In this document: positions 44,930 through 53,573 of the stretch, in pieces
Layout: each line of letters begins with the position of its first letter
Position numbering within the stretch: position 1 is the stretch's first letter
Made by a program: the position numbers and the translations under genes
Notes under the pieces: generated by a model
Seen by the model: only the letters and a program-made list of their open reading frames with translations
Databases searched by the model: none
Told to the model about the DNA's origin: nothing
Source of the DNA: Chloroflexus aggregans DSM 9485
GTDB taxonomy: Bacteria; Chloroflexota; Chloroflexia; Chloroflexales; Chloroflexaceae
Length of the DNA: 64,000 nucleotides
Direction of reading: 5' to 3'
Assembly (NCBI RefSeq): GCF_000021945.1
Contig: NC_011831.1
Span: 4,353,353 to 4,417,352 of the forward strand

Positions 44930-44984
44930 GAACCCCTTTACCCCTTGGGCTGAGGCCCACAAGACCGGAATCGCTTCCCCTTCC

Positions 44985-45065
44985 CCCGCTCCCGTCATCG
45001 GGAGCGGGATGACCGCAGGCAATCGCCGCTCATCATCCCCCCCGCTCTCGTTATCGAGAGCGGGG
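44985..45065. terminator. Two tandem perfect hairpins between convergent genes
   Basis: CCCGCTCCCG-TCAT-CGGGAGCGGG (44985-45008) and CCCCGCTCTCG-TTAT-CGAGAGCGGGG (45040-45065) are related palindromes in the gap between the membrane protein gene and serA. They likely terminate transcription from both sides; a REP-like dispersed element is an alternative. A related stem occurs at 47464-47492. Confidence 0.65.
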
Positions 45066-45100
45066 CTGGGGGTAAGGGCCACAAGGCCGAAGTGCAGGCC

Positions 45101-46678
45101 TTACAACGTCACGCTATACGCCGCATCAATCCCCGGAATAGCCGCGACCTGTTCCATCACCTGCGGTGGCGCCGGCTCATCGAGGGTCAAGACCATCACC
45201 GCCTGCTCACGAGGGGCACGCCGGCCAACATACATACCCGAAATATTGACATCCGCTGCGCCGAGCAATTGACCAACCTTCCCGATCATGCCCGGCTGGT
45301 CGTGATGGTACGTAATCAAGAGCGATCCCTGCGGCACAAAATCGACAAAGTAACCGTCCATCTGCACAATGTGTGGTTCGCCGCGCAAAACGGTACCGCT
45401 AAACGTGCGGGTACGCTCACTTGTCTGCACGTGCAGCGTGATCAAACCGGCATAGTTTTCTGCTTCGGGGCTGACGCGCTCGGTCATGCGCAAACCACGC
45501 TCGCGGGCAATGATCGGTGCGTTTACCGGTGTGATCCGCTCAATGCTGCTTGCGGCCAACAGACCTTGTAACACGGCCAACCGAACCGGCTGTGTATCCA
45601 TCTCCGCCAACTCGCCACCCAATTCGAGGTCGTAGCTGCGCACCGGTTCCTTCACCAGATGCATAACCAGCGTACCGAGCAGCCGGCCTAGATTCAGATA
45701 CGGTTGCAATACGTTCCATGCCTCCGGCGCCACAAACGGTGCATTCACCGCGTAGCGTGGCGTCCCACCGGTGAGGGCTGTCACCACACCGGCAGCCATC
45801 TCGGTGCCGGCGCTGAGTTGCGCTTCTTTTGTTGATGCGCCAATGTGCGGCACGGTGATGACCTTCGGGTGCCCGATCAGCGGGCTATCGGCGGGCGGCG
45901 GCTCTTGGGCGTAGACATCAAGCGCTGCGCCGGCCAGATGACCACTGTCAAGTGCTTCGACCAGTGCGACTTCGTCAACGATCCCACCCCGACTCGCATT
46001 GATTAAGTATGAGCCACGCTTCATCTGCATGATCCGCTCACGGTCGAAGAGGTTGCGCGTGCTTTCGATTAACGGAACGTGCAAGGAGACAACATCACTA
46101 CGCTGCACCAGCTCATCGAGCGTTACCAATGTGACACCCAACTGTTCGGCGCGGTCGAACGAGACAACCGGGTCGTAGGCAATCACTTCCATTTCCATCG
46201 CCCGCGCCCGTCGTGCTACTTCCGAACCGATCCGGCCCAACCCAACGAGGCCAAGCGTCTTGCCGCGCACTTCCCAGCCGATAAAATCGTTCCGTGCCCA
46301 CCGCCCACTCTGCACTGAGGCATGCGCCTGCGGTATACGACGGGCGAGACAAAGGAGCAAGCCAATGGTCAATTCGGCGACGGCGACGTTGTTCGATGCC
46401 GGTGCATTCACAACGATGATGCCACGCCGGGTCGCCGCTTCCACGTCGATGTTATCGACACCGGTGCCGGCTCGTCCGATTACCCGTAGCCGCTCACCGG
46501 CGGTGATCACCTCGGCAGTGACCTTCGTCGCCGAACGCACGACCAGCGCGTCGTATTCGCCAATGATCGACAACAACGTTGGTTTGTCGAGATCGAGCCG
46601 TACATCAACGTTGCCTGCTTGGCGCAAGACATCCAGGCCTTCGGTGGCGATCTTTTCGGTGACAAGAATGCGATTCAT
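45101..46678 (-). CDS. serA: D-3-phosphoglycerate dehydrogenase SerA (ACT type)
   Basis: A 525-residue enzyme for the first step of serine synthesis. It begins MNRILVTEKIATEGLDVL. The NAD-binding motif GLVGLGRIGSEVARRA is at ~146-161. Catalytic Arg, Glu and His lie in INASRGGIVDEVALVEAL and VPHIGASTKEAQ. The long form has an intervening allosteric substrate-binding domain and a C-terminal ACT domain (SLLITYHHDQPGMIGKVGQLL), so feedback by serine is likely. ATG 46678 has AGAGGGA upstream. Confidence 0.96.
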   Translation of the reverse strand: MNRILVTEKIATEGLDVLRQAGNVDVRLDLDKPTLLSIIGEYDALVVRSATKVTAEVITAGERLRVIGRAGTGVDNIDVEAATRRGIIVVNAPASNNVAVAELTIGLLLCLARRIPQAHASVQSGRWARNDFIGWEVRGKTLGLVGLGRIGSEVARRARAMEMEVIAYDPVVSFDRAEQLGVTLVTLDELVQRSDVVSLHVPLIESTRNLFDRERIMQMKRGSYLINASRGGIVDEVALVEALDSGHLAGAALDVYAQEPPPADSPLIGHPKVITVPHIGASTKEAQLSAGTEMAAGVVTALTGGTPRYAVNAPFVAPEAWNVLQPYLNLGRLLGTLVMHLVKEPVRSYDLELGGELAEMDTQPVRLAVLQGLLAASSIERITPVNAPIIARERGLRMTERVSPEAENYAGLITLHVQTSERTRTFSGTVLRGEPHIVQMDGYFVDFVPQGSLLITYHHDQPGMIGKVGQLLGAADVNISGMYVGRRAPREQAVMVLTLDEPAPPQVMEQVAAIPGIDAAYSVTL

Positions 46679-46754
46679 GGTTCCCTCTTTGCTATTGATG
46701 CAGAACAAATGACGTGTTAGGTAAGTATCAACTATGTTGGTCGCCGGTTACTGC

Positions 46755-47336
46755 CTATATCTGCGTCGACTCATCCCCATCGATAAGCCGCTGCTCGACC
46801 GCCTCACAAATAGCGTGCAGGATGAGCGTATGCACTTCCTGAATTCGGGCGGTGTTGTTACTCGGTACGACCAGCGCATGATCGGCTAGTGTGCGTGCGG
46901 CGCCCCCATCTTTACCGAGGAGCGCAATACTGGTCACACCTTTCGTGCGCGCAACCTGCAGGGCATTGAGAATATTGGCTGAATTGCCGCTGGTGCTGAA
47001 CACGACAAGTACATCGCCCACTTTACCGAGCGCAGCCAATTGGCGAGCAAAGATTTCATCGTAGCCAAAATCGTTGGCAATACAGGTCAAAGCACCAATA
47101 TCGGCGTTAAGACAAATCGCCGGGAGAGGCCGGCGATTGTGACGGTAGCGTCCGATCAATTCTTCGGCCAAGTGCAACGCATCGGCAGCACTGCCTCCAT
47201 TACCGGCAGTGTAGAGCGTGTGGCCGGCCAGCAGCGCATCCGCCGCCAGTACCGTAATCTCATCAATCGCCGGTCCAAGCGCAGCGCTGGCTCGCAAGAC
47301 CTCAATTGCTTCATCAAGTTGCTGTTGAAAAGTCAT
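46755..47336 (-). CDS. gmhA: Phosphoheptose isomerase-type SIS protein (GmhA)
   Basis: A 193-residue SIS-domain sugar-phosphate isomerase. TAGNGGSAADALHLAEELIG (~43-62) and FSTSGNSANILNAL (~112-125) are the phosphate-binding Ser loops, and TARIQEVHTLILHAICE (~161-177) carries the catalytic His/Glu of GmhA. It converts sedoheptulose-7-phosphate to heptose-7-phosphate for cell-surface heptoses. No other heptose gene is adjacent. GGAGCG precedes the ATG. Confidence 0.92.
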   Translation of the reverse strand: MTFQQQLDEAIEVLRASAALGPAIDEITVLAADALLAGHTLYTAGNGGSAADALHLAEELIGRYRHNRRPLPAICLNADIGALTCIANDFGYDEIFARQLAALGKVGDVLVVFSTSGNSANILNALQVARTKGVTSIALLGKDGGAARTLADHALVVPSNNTARIQEVHTLILHAICEAVEQRLIDGDESTQI

Positions 47337-47463
47337 AGGCGCTCCAACGTAGAAACTTCGCGCCTATTATAACCGTTGGTGTTACGTGGTAGGGTAGGTT
47401 TGTCAGGAGGGCGTTTGATGTACGGCGAGGGGAGGTGATACGTGCGGCGCCGTGTTGGTCTGC

Positions 47464-47492
47464 CCATCAGCGTCCCGCTCCCGTCAAGCGAA
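47464..47492. terminator. Hairpin related to the serA-side palindromes
   Basis: GTCCCGCT (47464-47471 approximately) pairs with AGCGGGAC near 47485-47492. It lies upstream of gmhA and just past the 3' end of the broken gene, so it could end transcription of the latter. Confidence 0.45.
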
Positions 47493-47531
47493 AGCGGGAC
47501 TGGCGATGAGGGCAAACAACTTCTAGGCCGA

Positions 47532-48625
47532 TCATGCGCTGTGCTGCGCCAAACTGTTGTGTTGGCTGAGCTGGCGATAACGTTCAACCAGCTCGTTATA
47601 CGGCTCAACCAGCCAATACTGCAATTCGATCTGCTGCACCTTTTCGGCGATGGCTTGCACAACCTGTGCAACTGCATTCAACTCGTCGCCGATCGTTCCC
47701 CAAAACTCCTGCTCGGTCTGGTTGGCGACAGCCAAGACATGATCCAACCGCCAGCCCAGTTCGATCATAAACGGGTAGTCTAAGGTCTGATCGAGCGCTT
47801 GGGTTATCTCCTTTTGTTTTTGTTGTTTTGGGTCGAGGTAGTCTCGGATCAGTGGAAGCCCCGAAAGCATCTTGACGGGAGGCAGGTTGCCGGCTCTGCT
47901 GAGTGCATCCTTAGACTTTTGCAGGATCGGCGGAAGCCCCGAGAGCATCTCACCGAGCTGGCGTAGCGGTTGGTTATCCTGGAGCAGTTTCGCTGTTGTC
48001 TCCTCAATTTTGGCTTGCCATTCCCGGCGTAGCACTATGCGCAGCTCGAGCAGATCGTGCCGCATCCGCCACAGCTCCCTCTGGGCTTCTCCATCGATCG
48101 GTCGTGTACAGAGTTCGCGGGCCGCATAAAAGATACCCTCAATCTTAGCCCATTGGTCGGTCCGACGTGCTGTTATCAACCAGTTCACACCTTGGCGGGT
48201 CTGTTCAATCCGATGGACGAGATCGGCAGTGGCGATGATATGCGCCGCTGCCACCACCCCGTGGTTAGTGATGACACCGCACGCGAACCAATTTGGGAAA
48301 GGCGACCAATTTCCGTAATTCGCCCATTACTACCTATGAGGATTGGGCGCGTACCATTGCCCATAAGGGTGGCTTGGCGTAGCTTTAGCAAACGCTGGCC
48401 TTCTTGTGAAAAGACCACCGTATACTTACCCTCACTTGCAATCCGTTCGACTGCTTGTACGAGCATCACGCTGCCGTTACCGATGCCTACGCTCGCGAGC
48501 CGGTGGTTGAAATTGTCTTTGAGCGATTCGTTGAGATGGGTGGCGAGTACCTCTGGCGAGTTGATAATCTCCTCAAAACGGGCTGTGCCGAACGGCTATT
48601 GGAACATGTAGGGGGTAATGTTCAT
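47532..48625 (-). pseudogene. Broken gene of unknown family: in-frame TAG plus frameshift
   Basis: The ATG at 48625 starts MNITPYMFQ, then TAG. The same frame continues PFGTARFEEIINSPEVLATH, LNESLKDNFNHRLASVGIGN and VVFSQEGQRLLKLRQATL. Around 48270-48290 the coding frame shifts by one (…IGSRA / GVITNHGVVAAAHIIATA) and runs as one 241-codon frame to a stop at 47532. The C-terminal part is helical, with a duplicated MLSGLPPI/MLSGLPLI segment. I do not recognise the family. Without the lesions the protein would be about 360 residues. The short pieces might still be expressed. Confidence 0.6.
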
Positions 48626-48917
48626 GTTTCAACACCTCTGGGATGAGTTCATTATTGCGCTCAATATATCCAGAGTGTGTAACGATGGTATAACCAAACG
48701 TATCGCAATTGAAGGCTGTTGTCAACATATGGTAAGAGAGTGCATGGAAAATCACCTGTTTCCCAATAGGCTTATTCATTGCCAAGACGTTATTCAGATC
48801 CGCATGGCAGCCCGTGAGCCGTGAATGCGGTAGGGAGGCGCGTCAGGCAGTGCAGGCGAACCGGGTAATGCAGCGGATGGCCGCAGTACCGAGTCACTTG
48901 ACAAAAGCACCGATCGT

Positions 48918-50252
48918 TTAGTCGTCGGCCGCCTTGACAGCCAACCCCGCCGCGACACTCGTGAACACATCCATCTCTTGCAGCTTCTCGGCGCCGAATT
49001 TCTCGCTCAGCATCCGCACGAAGCGTGGTACTCGCGAACTACCGCCGGTCCGCAGCACCACATCGATTTGCTCAGGCCGCAATCCGGCAGCTTTCAAAGC
49101 CCGATCAATGCATGCCTCGACCGCGCGCACGTCGGGGCCGATCAGCCGCTCGAAGTCCCAGCGCGGGATCTCGTCGCGCACCGTCATTTCGCCCATATCG
49201 AGTGTGAACGTCGCTCGTTCGGCTTGCGATAGCGCCACCTTCGTGCGCTCCACCGCCTCGTACATCGGCAGGCCGTAATTCTTGCGCACCAGTGTGCGTA
49301 GCGCCTGCAATTCGTGCGGACGGTCGCTGATAGCGACTGCTTCATCAATGATTGCCAGATATTTGGGCTGGGTCAGGTCAATAATCGACTGCCACTCGCT
49401 CAGGTGTTCGAGTACGTGGTTGGGGAACGGCAACCGCCGCGGCCCTAACGTTGCCCCTTCCCCAAAATGACGCAGCAATCGCCCCATCACAATCCGGCGG
49501 TCGAGCAGATCGCCACCTACCGGCACACCGTCGGTAGCCAAAAAGGTGGGCCGTCCGCGCTCGTCGAGTTCCATAATCGTGATGTCGAGTGTACCGCCGC
49601 CAAAGTCAAACACCAGCGCCCGTTGTGCGCGCTGGTTGGTGCGGGCATACGACAGTGCCGCCGCTGTTGGCTCTTCCAAAAAGCTGAACGAGCGGATACC
49701 GGCGAGCCGGCAGGCCGCTTGCATCCGCTGAAATGCCAGTGCATCACTCGCCGGATCGGTTGCGTAATGCACCGGTCGCCCGATCACTAGATGGCTGACC
49801 GGCTGACCAAGCTGCTGCTCGATCCGCTCGACGATCATACGCAAGACGAGGGCAATCAGCTCTTCCAGCGTGTAATAGACACCAAAGACATTAGTCTTTT
49901 GAAAGCTGCGGTCGCGCAGGCTACTCTTCAACGACTGAAACAGCCGACCCGGCGCGTTGGCGTCAACTTTGACGTACAGCGCCTGCGTCACCGTACCGCT
50001 TTCGGCAAATGTTAGTTCGGCGTCACCGATATATTTCCAGACGTACTCAATCTCACGACCGACATTGCCTTCGGTAAACCGGTTAATCGCTTCGCGGCCA
50101 ATGAACGGCACGCCCTCGCGGGTGATAAACAGCGTCGAGCGTAGAATCGCCGGCTGCGCATTCACCGGATCGAGGTCGATCAAGCGTAGGTTGTGACCAT
50201 CGTAGACCGCAGCGCTTGAGTTGGTGGTGCCAAAGTCAAGCCCGACGCGCAT
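48918..50252 (-). CDS. Stand-alone Hsp70-family protein
   Basis: A 444-residue actin-like ATPase of the YegD/short Hsp70 type. It has phosphate-1 MRVGLDFGTTNSSAAVYDG, phosphate-2 VFDFGGGTLDITIMEL (~191-206) and adenosine motif LRTGGSSRVPRFVRML (~396-411). It has little beyond the nucleotide-binding domain, so the usual substrate-binding domain is missing. No DnaJ or GrpE is adjacent. ATG 50252 follows AAGGAGGT by six bases; the longer frame upstream crosses the promoter. Confidence 0.92.
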   Translation of the reverse strand: MRVGLDFGTTNSSAAVYDGHNLRLIDLDPVNAQPAILRSTLFITREGVPFIGREAINRFTEGNVGREIEYVWKYIGDAELTFAESGTVTQALYVKVDANAPGRLFQSLKSSLRDRSFQKTNVFGVYYTLEELIALVLRMIVERIEQQLGQPVSHLVIGRPVHYATDPASDALAFQRMQAACRLAGIRSFSFLEEPTAAALSYARTNQRAQRALVFDFGGGTLDITIMELDERGRPTFLATDGVPVGGDLLDRRIVMGRLLRHFGEGATLGPRRLPFPNHVLEHLSEWQSIIDLTQPKYLAIIDEAVAISDRPHELQALRTLVRKNYGLPMYEAVERTKVALSQAERATFTLDMGEMTVRDEIPRWDFERLIGPDVRAVEACIDRALKAAGLRPEQIDVVLRTGGSSRVPRFVRMLSEKFGAEKLQEMDVFTSVAAGLAVKAADD

Positions 50253-50283
50253 GCCAGTACCTCCTTTTGATAGCTGAAATATC

Positions 50284-50312
50284 AGCCTAGCGCCGGTCGG
50301 CAATTCTGTCAA
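50284..50312 (-). promoter_or_regulatory. Promoter of the Hsp70-family gene
   Basis: On the minus strand TTGACA (50307-50312) and TAGGCT (50284-50289) are 17 bp apart. A short inverted repeat TGATA...TATCA (50269-50285) lies just downstream. Confidence 0.55.
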
Positions 50313-50390
50313 TCGGACAAAAGACCGATACCCACTGATACAGGTCCGGCAGCGCTCGGTATGGGTGGAACCGCTGGCGCGTATGCATCC

Positions 50391-50399
50391 TGCTATAAT
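50391..50399 (+). promoter_or_regulatory. Extended -10 promoter of the solute-binding protein gene
   Basis: TGCTATAAT combines the extended TG with a consensus TATAAT (50394-50399). It overlaps the first possible ATG of the gene, which rules that ATG out. Confidence 0.6.
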
Positions 50400-50430
50400 G
50401 AAAGCGCTTGTCTCACCGTGCGAGGACGTT

Positions 50431-51708
50431 GTGCAAAAACGGTTCGTATTCCGTCTTCTACTATTGGGCTGGTTGCTGGCCTTCACGGCATGTGCTGCAT
50501 CACCGGCGAGCGTACCGCCGGCTCAAGCAGGCCGAACGGTGTTGCGCCTGTGGCATGCGTGGCCTTCAACCGAAGGACGTGTGCTGCAAACGCTTGTCGA
50601 ACAGTTTAACCAAGCCCATCCGCAGTGGCAAATTGTCGTCCAAGCTCGTCCGGCAGTGTCTCTACCTGCCGATCTGATGACGGCCGTGCAAGAAGGTGGT
50701 GGCCCGCATTTGGCGATTGTCCAAAGCCATACCCTTGGCACTTTGGTCGATGCCGGGGTTGTTCGCCCGCTCGATGATGTGATCGCAGCCGGTGAATTGT
50801 CTAGCCTGTTGCGGGCTGCCGTCGGGTCGGCCCAAGTCACCGTTGCCGGTCAACCAACACTCGTTGGCGTACCTATCAGCTTTGATACATTGGCTCTCTA
50901 CTACAACCGTGCTAACGTCTTGCAACCACCAACTACGATCGAAGAGCTGTTGCAGACCGGGCGAGCTTTGACCGATCGCAATCGGGTGCCACCGGTGTGG
51001 GGATTGGCCTACAATCTGTCATTAGATCGCACGATTGGTTATCTCTACGCCTTCGGTGGGCGTGTTTTTGATGAAAATGGCACGTTAGTGCTTGGCGATA
51101 GTGGGCGGGAAGGCACAGAGCGTTGGCTGGCATGGCTCGGGCAGTTATACCGTGATGAACAATTGTTAGCCACACTCGATGGTGTGGTGGTGGATCGGGT
51201 ACTCCAATCACGTGACGCAATTATGGCGATCGATTGGGCGCATGCCCAAGCTGAATATCGTGCAATTTGGAACGATCAACTAGGTGTCGTGCCTTTACCA
51301 CGGTTAGGGGCAACCGATCGTCTTCCGCAACCTTACGTGCAAGCCGATGTTATTGTGATGAACGCCCGGCTTACCGATCAGGCCGAACAAACGGCCGCTC
51401 AAGCGTTTATGCGTTTTATGATTGAGCCATCTAGCCAACGGGTGTTGCTGGCTGTCAACCGCCAGCCTACCCAACTTGCGCTTCTGCTTAGTGATACCGA
51501 TCTCGATGATCAAATCCAGTTGGCTGCGGCACGAGCGTTTCGGGCACAGGCTCAGCACGGTTTGCCGATGCCATCTGATCGACTTGCCAACGAATTCGTC
51601 TGGACAACCCTGGCCGATATGCATCTCAGTGCGGTGCGTGGGTTGCTTACTCCTGAACAGGCAGTCTCACAGGCCGTCGAGATCTTGCATAGTCGCTTCA
51701 CACCCTAG
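50431..51708 (+). CDS. ABC transporter extracellular solute-binding lipoprotein (family 1)
   Basis: A 425-residue sugar-type binding protein. The signal segment VFRLLLLGWLLAFTAC ends with a lipidation Cys at ~20. RLWHAWPSTEGRVLQTLVEQFNQAHP is the family N-terminus, FDTLALYYNRANV and the inter-lobe hinge follow, and AMQSRDAIMAIDWAHAQ-like sequence (LQSRDAIMAIDWAHAQ) lies in the middle. GTG 50431 is chosen because GAGGAC precedes it and the ATG at 50398 lies inside the -10. No permease genes are adjacent, so it is an orphan binding protein or uses permeases elsewhere. Confidence 0.88.
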   Translation: MQKRFVFRLLLLGWLLAFTACAASPASVPPAQAGRTVLRLWHAWPSTEGRVLQTLVEQFNQAHPQWQIVVQARPAVSLPADLMTAVQEGGGPHLAIVQSHTLGTLVDAGVVRPLDDVIAAGELSSLLRAAVGSAQVTVAGQPTLVGVPISFDTLALYYNRANVLQPPTTIEELLQTGRALTDRNRVPPVWGLAYNLSLDRTIGYLYAFGGRVFDENGTLVLGDSGREGTERWLAWLGQLYRDEQLLATLDGVVVDRVLQSRDAIMAIDWAHAQAEYRAIWNDQLGVVPLPRLGATDRLPQPYVQADVIVMNARLTDQAEQTAAQAFMRFMIEPSSQRVLLAVNRQPTQLALLLSDTDLDDQIQLAAARAFRAQAQHGLPMPSDRLANEFVWTTLADMHLSAVRGLLTPEQAVSQAVEILHSRFTP

Positions 51709-51794
51709 TTGACCAAATGTGCAAAACCTCTTACAATATCAACGAATTCTGCAGGTGTCTGTAACAAGTAAGCGACACAAAACGGCAAACCTAG

Positions 51795-51823
51795 TTGCTG
51801 TGCGTGCAAAGATGTAGTAGAAT
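51795..51823 (+). promoter_or_regulatory. Promoter of the roadblock gene
   Basis: TTGCTG (51795-51800) and TAGAAT (51818-51823) with a 17-bp spacer, about 108 bp upstream of the start codon. Confidence 0.55.
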
Positions 51824-51930
51824 AAGCGACGTGTAGGCCGTCTAGATGTTAGTTCTGCACTAGTCGGTGTAAGGCCCACACGATTTCGTTCCTGTCCCGA
51901 ACTGGCTGACGGCCTCTAAGGAGGATATGA

Positions 51931-52299
51931 ATGGCAAGCAGAACCGAAGAGATGGTGCGGCACCTGAAGGCCCTGTCGATGAACACACCCGATATTGAGG
52001 CCTCCGCCGTGGTTAGCGTCGATGGTCTCATCATGGCTTCGGCGCTGCCGGCAGATGTCGAAGAGGATCGTGTCTCGGCGATGAGCGCAGCAATGCTCTC
52101 GCTCGGCGAACGGATCGCAAGTGAGCTGCGTCGTGGTCAGCTTGATCAGGTGTTCGTCCGCGGTGAAGATGGTTACGTGATCCTAATGGCGATCGGTGAA
52201 GAGGCGGTGTTGACTGCACTGGCACAGAGCCGAGCCAAACTTGGTTTGGTGTTCCTCGATATGCGGCGCACGGCGAACGAGCTGGTCAATCTCGTCTAG
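51931..52299 (+). CDS. Roadblock/LC7-domain protein
   Basis: A 122-residue single Roadblock/LC7 domain (MglB-like). VVSVDGLIMASALPADVEED lies near the start, then MSAAMLSLGERIASELRRG and GYVILMAIGEEAVLTALA. Such proteins act as GTPase-activating or scaffold partners for small Ras-like GTPases. No GTPase gene is adjacent. AAGGAGG precedes the ATG, and an intrinsic terminator follows. Confidence 0.93.
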   Translation: MASRTEEMVRHLKALSMNTPDIEASAVVSVDGLIMASALPADVEEDRVSAMSAAMLSLGERIASELRRGQLDQVFVRGEDGYVILMAIGEEAVLTALAQSRAKLGLVFLDMRRTANELVNLV

Positions 52300-52337
52300 C
52301 CCCTGCTCGCTCAGCCAGCCCGGGAACAATGCTCGTG

Positions 52338-52366
52338 CAGCCCGCTTATCGGCGGGCTGTTTGTGT
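52338..52366 (+). terminator. Intrinsic terminator after the roadblock gene
   Basis: CAGCCCGC (52338-52345) pairs with GCGGGCTG (52352-52359), followed by TTTGTGT. Confidence 0.8.
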
Positions 52367-52440
52367 CTCGCTCCGGGCTACTATCTCTGGTCGTAACCGG
52401 TTCAATTAGGTGGCAAGTAGCAAACAACGGATACCATACG

Positions 52441-52473
52441 TTCACCCCCTCGACGGTTTTGAGAGGGGGTGAA
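52441..52473. terminator. 11-bp perfect hairpin in the convergent gap
   Basis: TTCACCCCCTC (52441-52451) pairs with GAGGGGGTGAA (52463-52473) around an 11-nt loop. It likely terminates the AIM24 gene transcript from the other strand. Confidence 0.6.
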
Positions 52474-52549
52474 CAAGATAGGTATTGGTTGGCGATGTCC
52501 CTTTCTCATCGCAGGGAGCGGCATGACCTTTTCCTGGTTTGCATCGCAC

Positions 52550-53500
52550 CTAATCGTTGGTAAATAGGCTTCCCAAGTTAATACCACCCCCACTGCTCGA
52601 ACTACTCGATGTTGGCAAGTATTGGGCGATCTTCTTCGCTAAATTCATCGCCGGCATCGTCTGCAACCAGACTCGCCCTGGCCCACGGAGGGTTGTCAAG
52701 AACAGTCCTTCACCACCGAACAGAATGTTCTTAAACCCACGCACCATCTCGATGTCGAGTTGCACCGTTGGCTCGTACATTGCGACATGGCCGGTATCGA
52801 CTTTCAGCATCTGATTGGCTTCGAGCGTGTATTCGATAATCTCTCCATCAAGCTCGACAAACGCTAGTCCCGGCCCGGTCAATTTCTGCATGATAAAGCC
52901 TTCACCACCAAACAAACCAGCACCGAGCCTACGTCGGAAGTGAATGTCGAGCGAAACGCTACGCTCGGCGCACATAAAGGCATCTTTCTGGCAGATCATG
53001 ACCTGCCCCGGTGCAAGGTTGAGCGGTACGATCTTGCCCGGAAACTCTGCCGAAAAGCCGATGATTCCTGGTCCGCCTTGTGGTGTAAAGTTGACCATAA
53101 AGATCGACTCGCCGGAGAACATGCGCTTAAACGCGCCACCGAGACCGCCTTCCATATTGGTCTGCATCTGGACATTGGCGCTCATCCAGCTCATCCCACC
53201 GCGCTCGGAAAAGACCGTCTGACCAGGTGGTACCTCAAGCACCACCGCCTGCATGGTTGTTCCGATGATCTTAAAGCGGAGACCGCTAGCTCCCACGCCC
53301 GAACCGACAACCGGCGGTTCGGGGAGATCGAGTCGTTCACCCGGACGATTATCGTAGACGTCGGCCATACTGCTGGCTTCACCCGATGGCGGGACGAGCG
53401 GCGGTGGTGCGCTTTGCACCGGCGTCGATAGGCGAAAGCCACAATTGGTACAAAAGCGCGCACCGGCGGTAACTGATGCACCACAATTCGGACAGTTCAT
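52550..53500 (-). CDS. AIM24-family protein with N-terminal zinc ribbon
   Basis: A 316-residue protein. Residues 1-24 form a zinc ribbon ([19 protein letters not shown]), followed by a Pro-rich linker. A TIGR00266/AIM24 beta-roll domain (~70-295) follows, with [40 protein letters not shown] and [19 protein letters not shown]. It ends in a Ser/Gly-rich tail. Its function in bacteria is unresolved. It lies 73 bp after rho on the same strand and may be co-transcribed. Confidence 0.92.
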   Translation of the reverse strand: MNCPNCGASVTAGARFCTNCGFRLSTPVQSAPPPLVPPSGEASSMADVYDNRPGERLDLPEPPVVGSGVGASGLRFKIIGTTMQAVVLEVPPGQTVFSERGGMSWMSANVQMQTNMEGGLGGAFKRMFSGESIFMVNFTPQGGPGIIGFSAEFPGKIVPLNLAPGQVMICQKDAFMCAERSVSLDIHFRRRLGAGLFGGEGFIMQKLTGPGLAFVELDGEIIEYTLEANQMLKVDTGHVAMYEPTVQLDIEMVRGFKNILFGGEGLFLTTLRGPGRVWLQTMPAMNLAKKIAQYLPTSSSSSSGGGINLGSLFTND

Positions 53501-53573
53501 TAACCAAACCTCCTAGCGAAAAACGGTGACCGATCGGCCTCAATACATGTACGTAGTTCGGGTGAAGCATGTT

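Noticed and set aside
48573-48785. 70-codon minus-strand ORF ending IAVRHSPF
   Set aside because: It has no ribosome site or family match and overlaps the 5' end of the broken gene in a different frame; 48626-48917 otherwise shows nothing recognisable.
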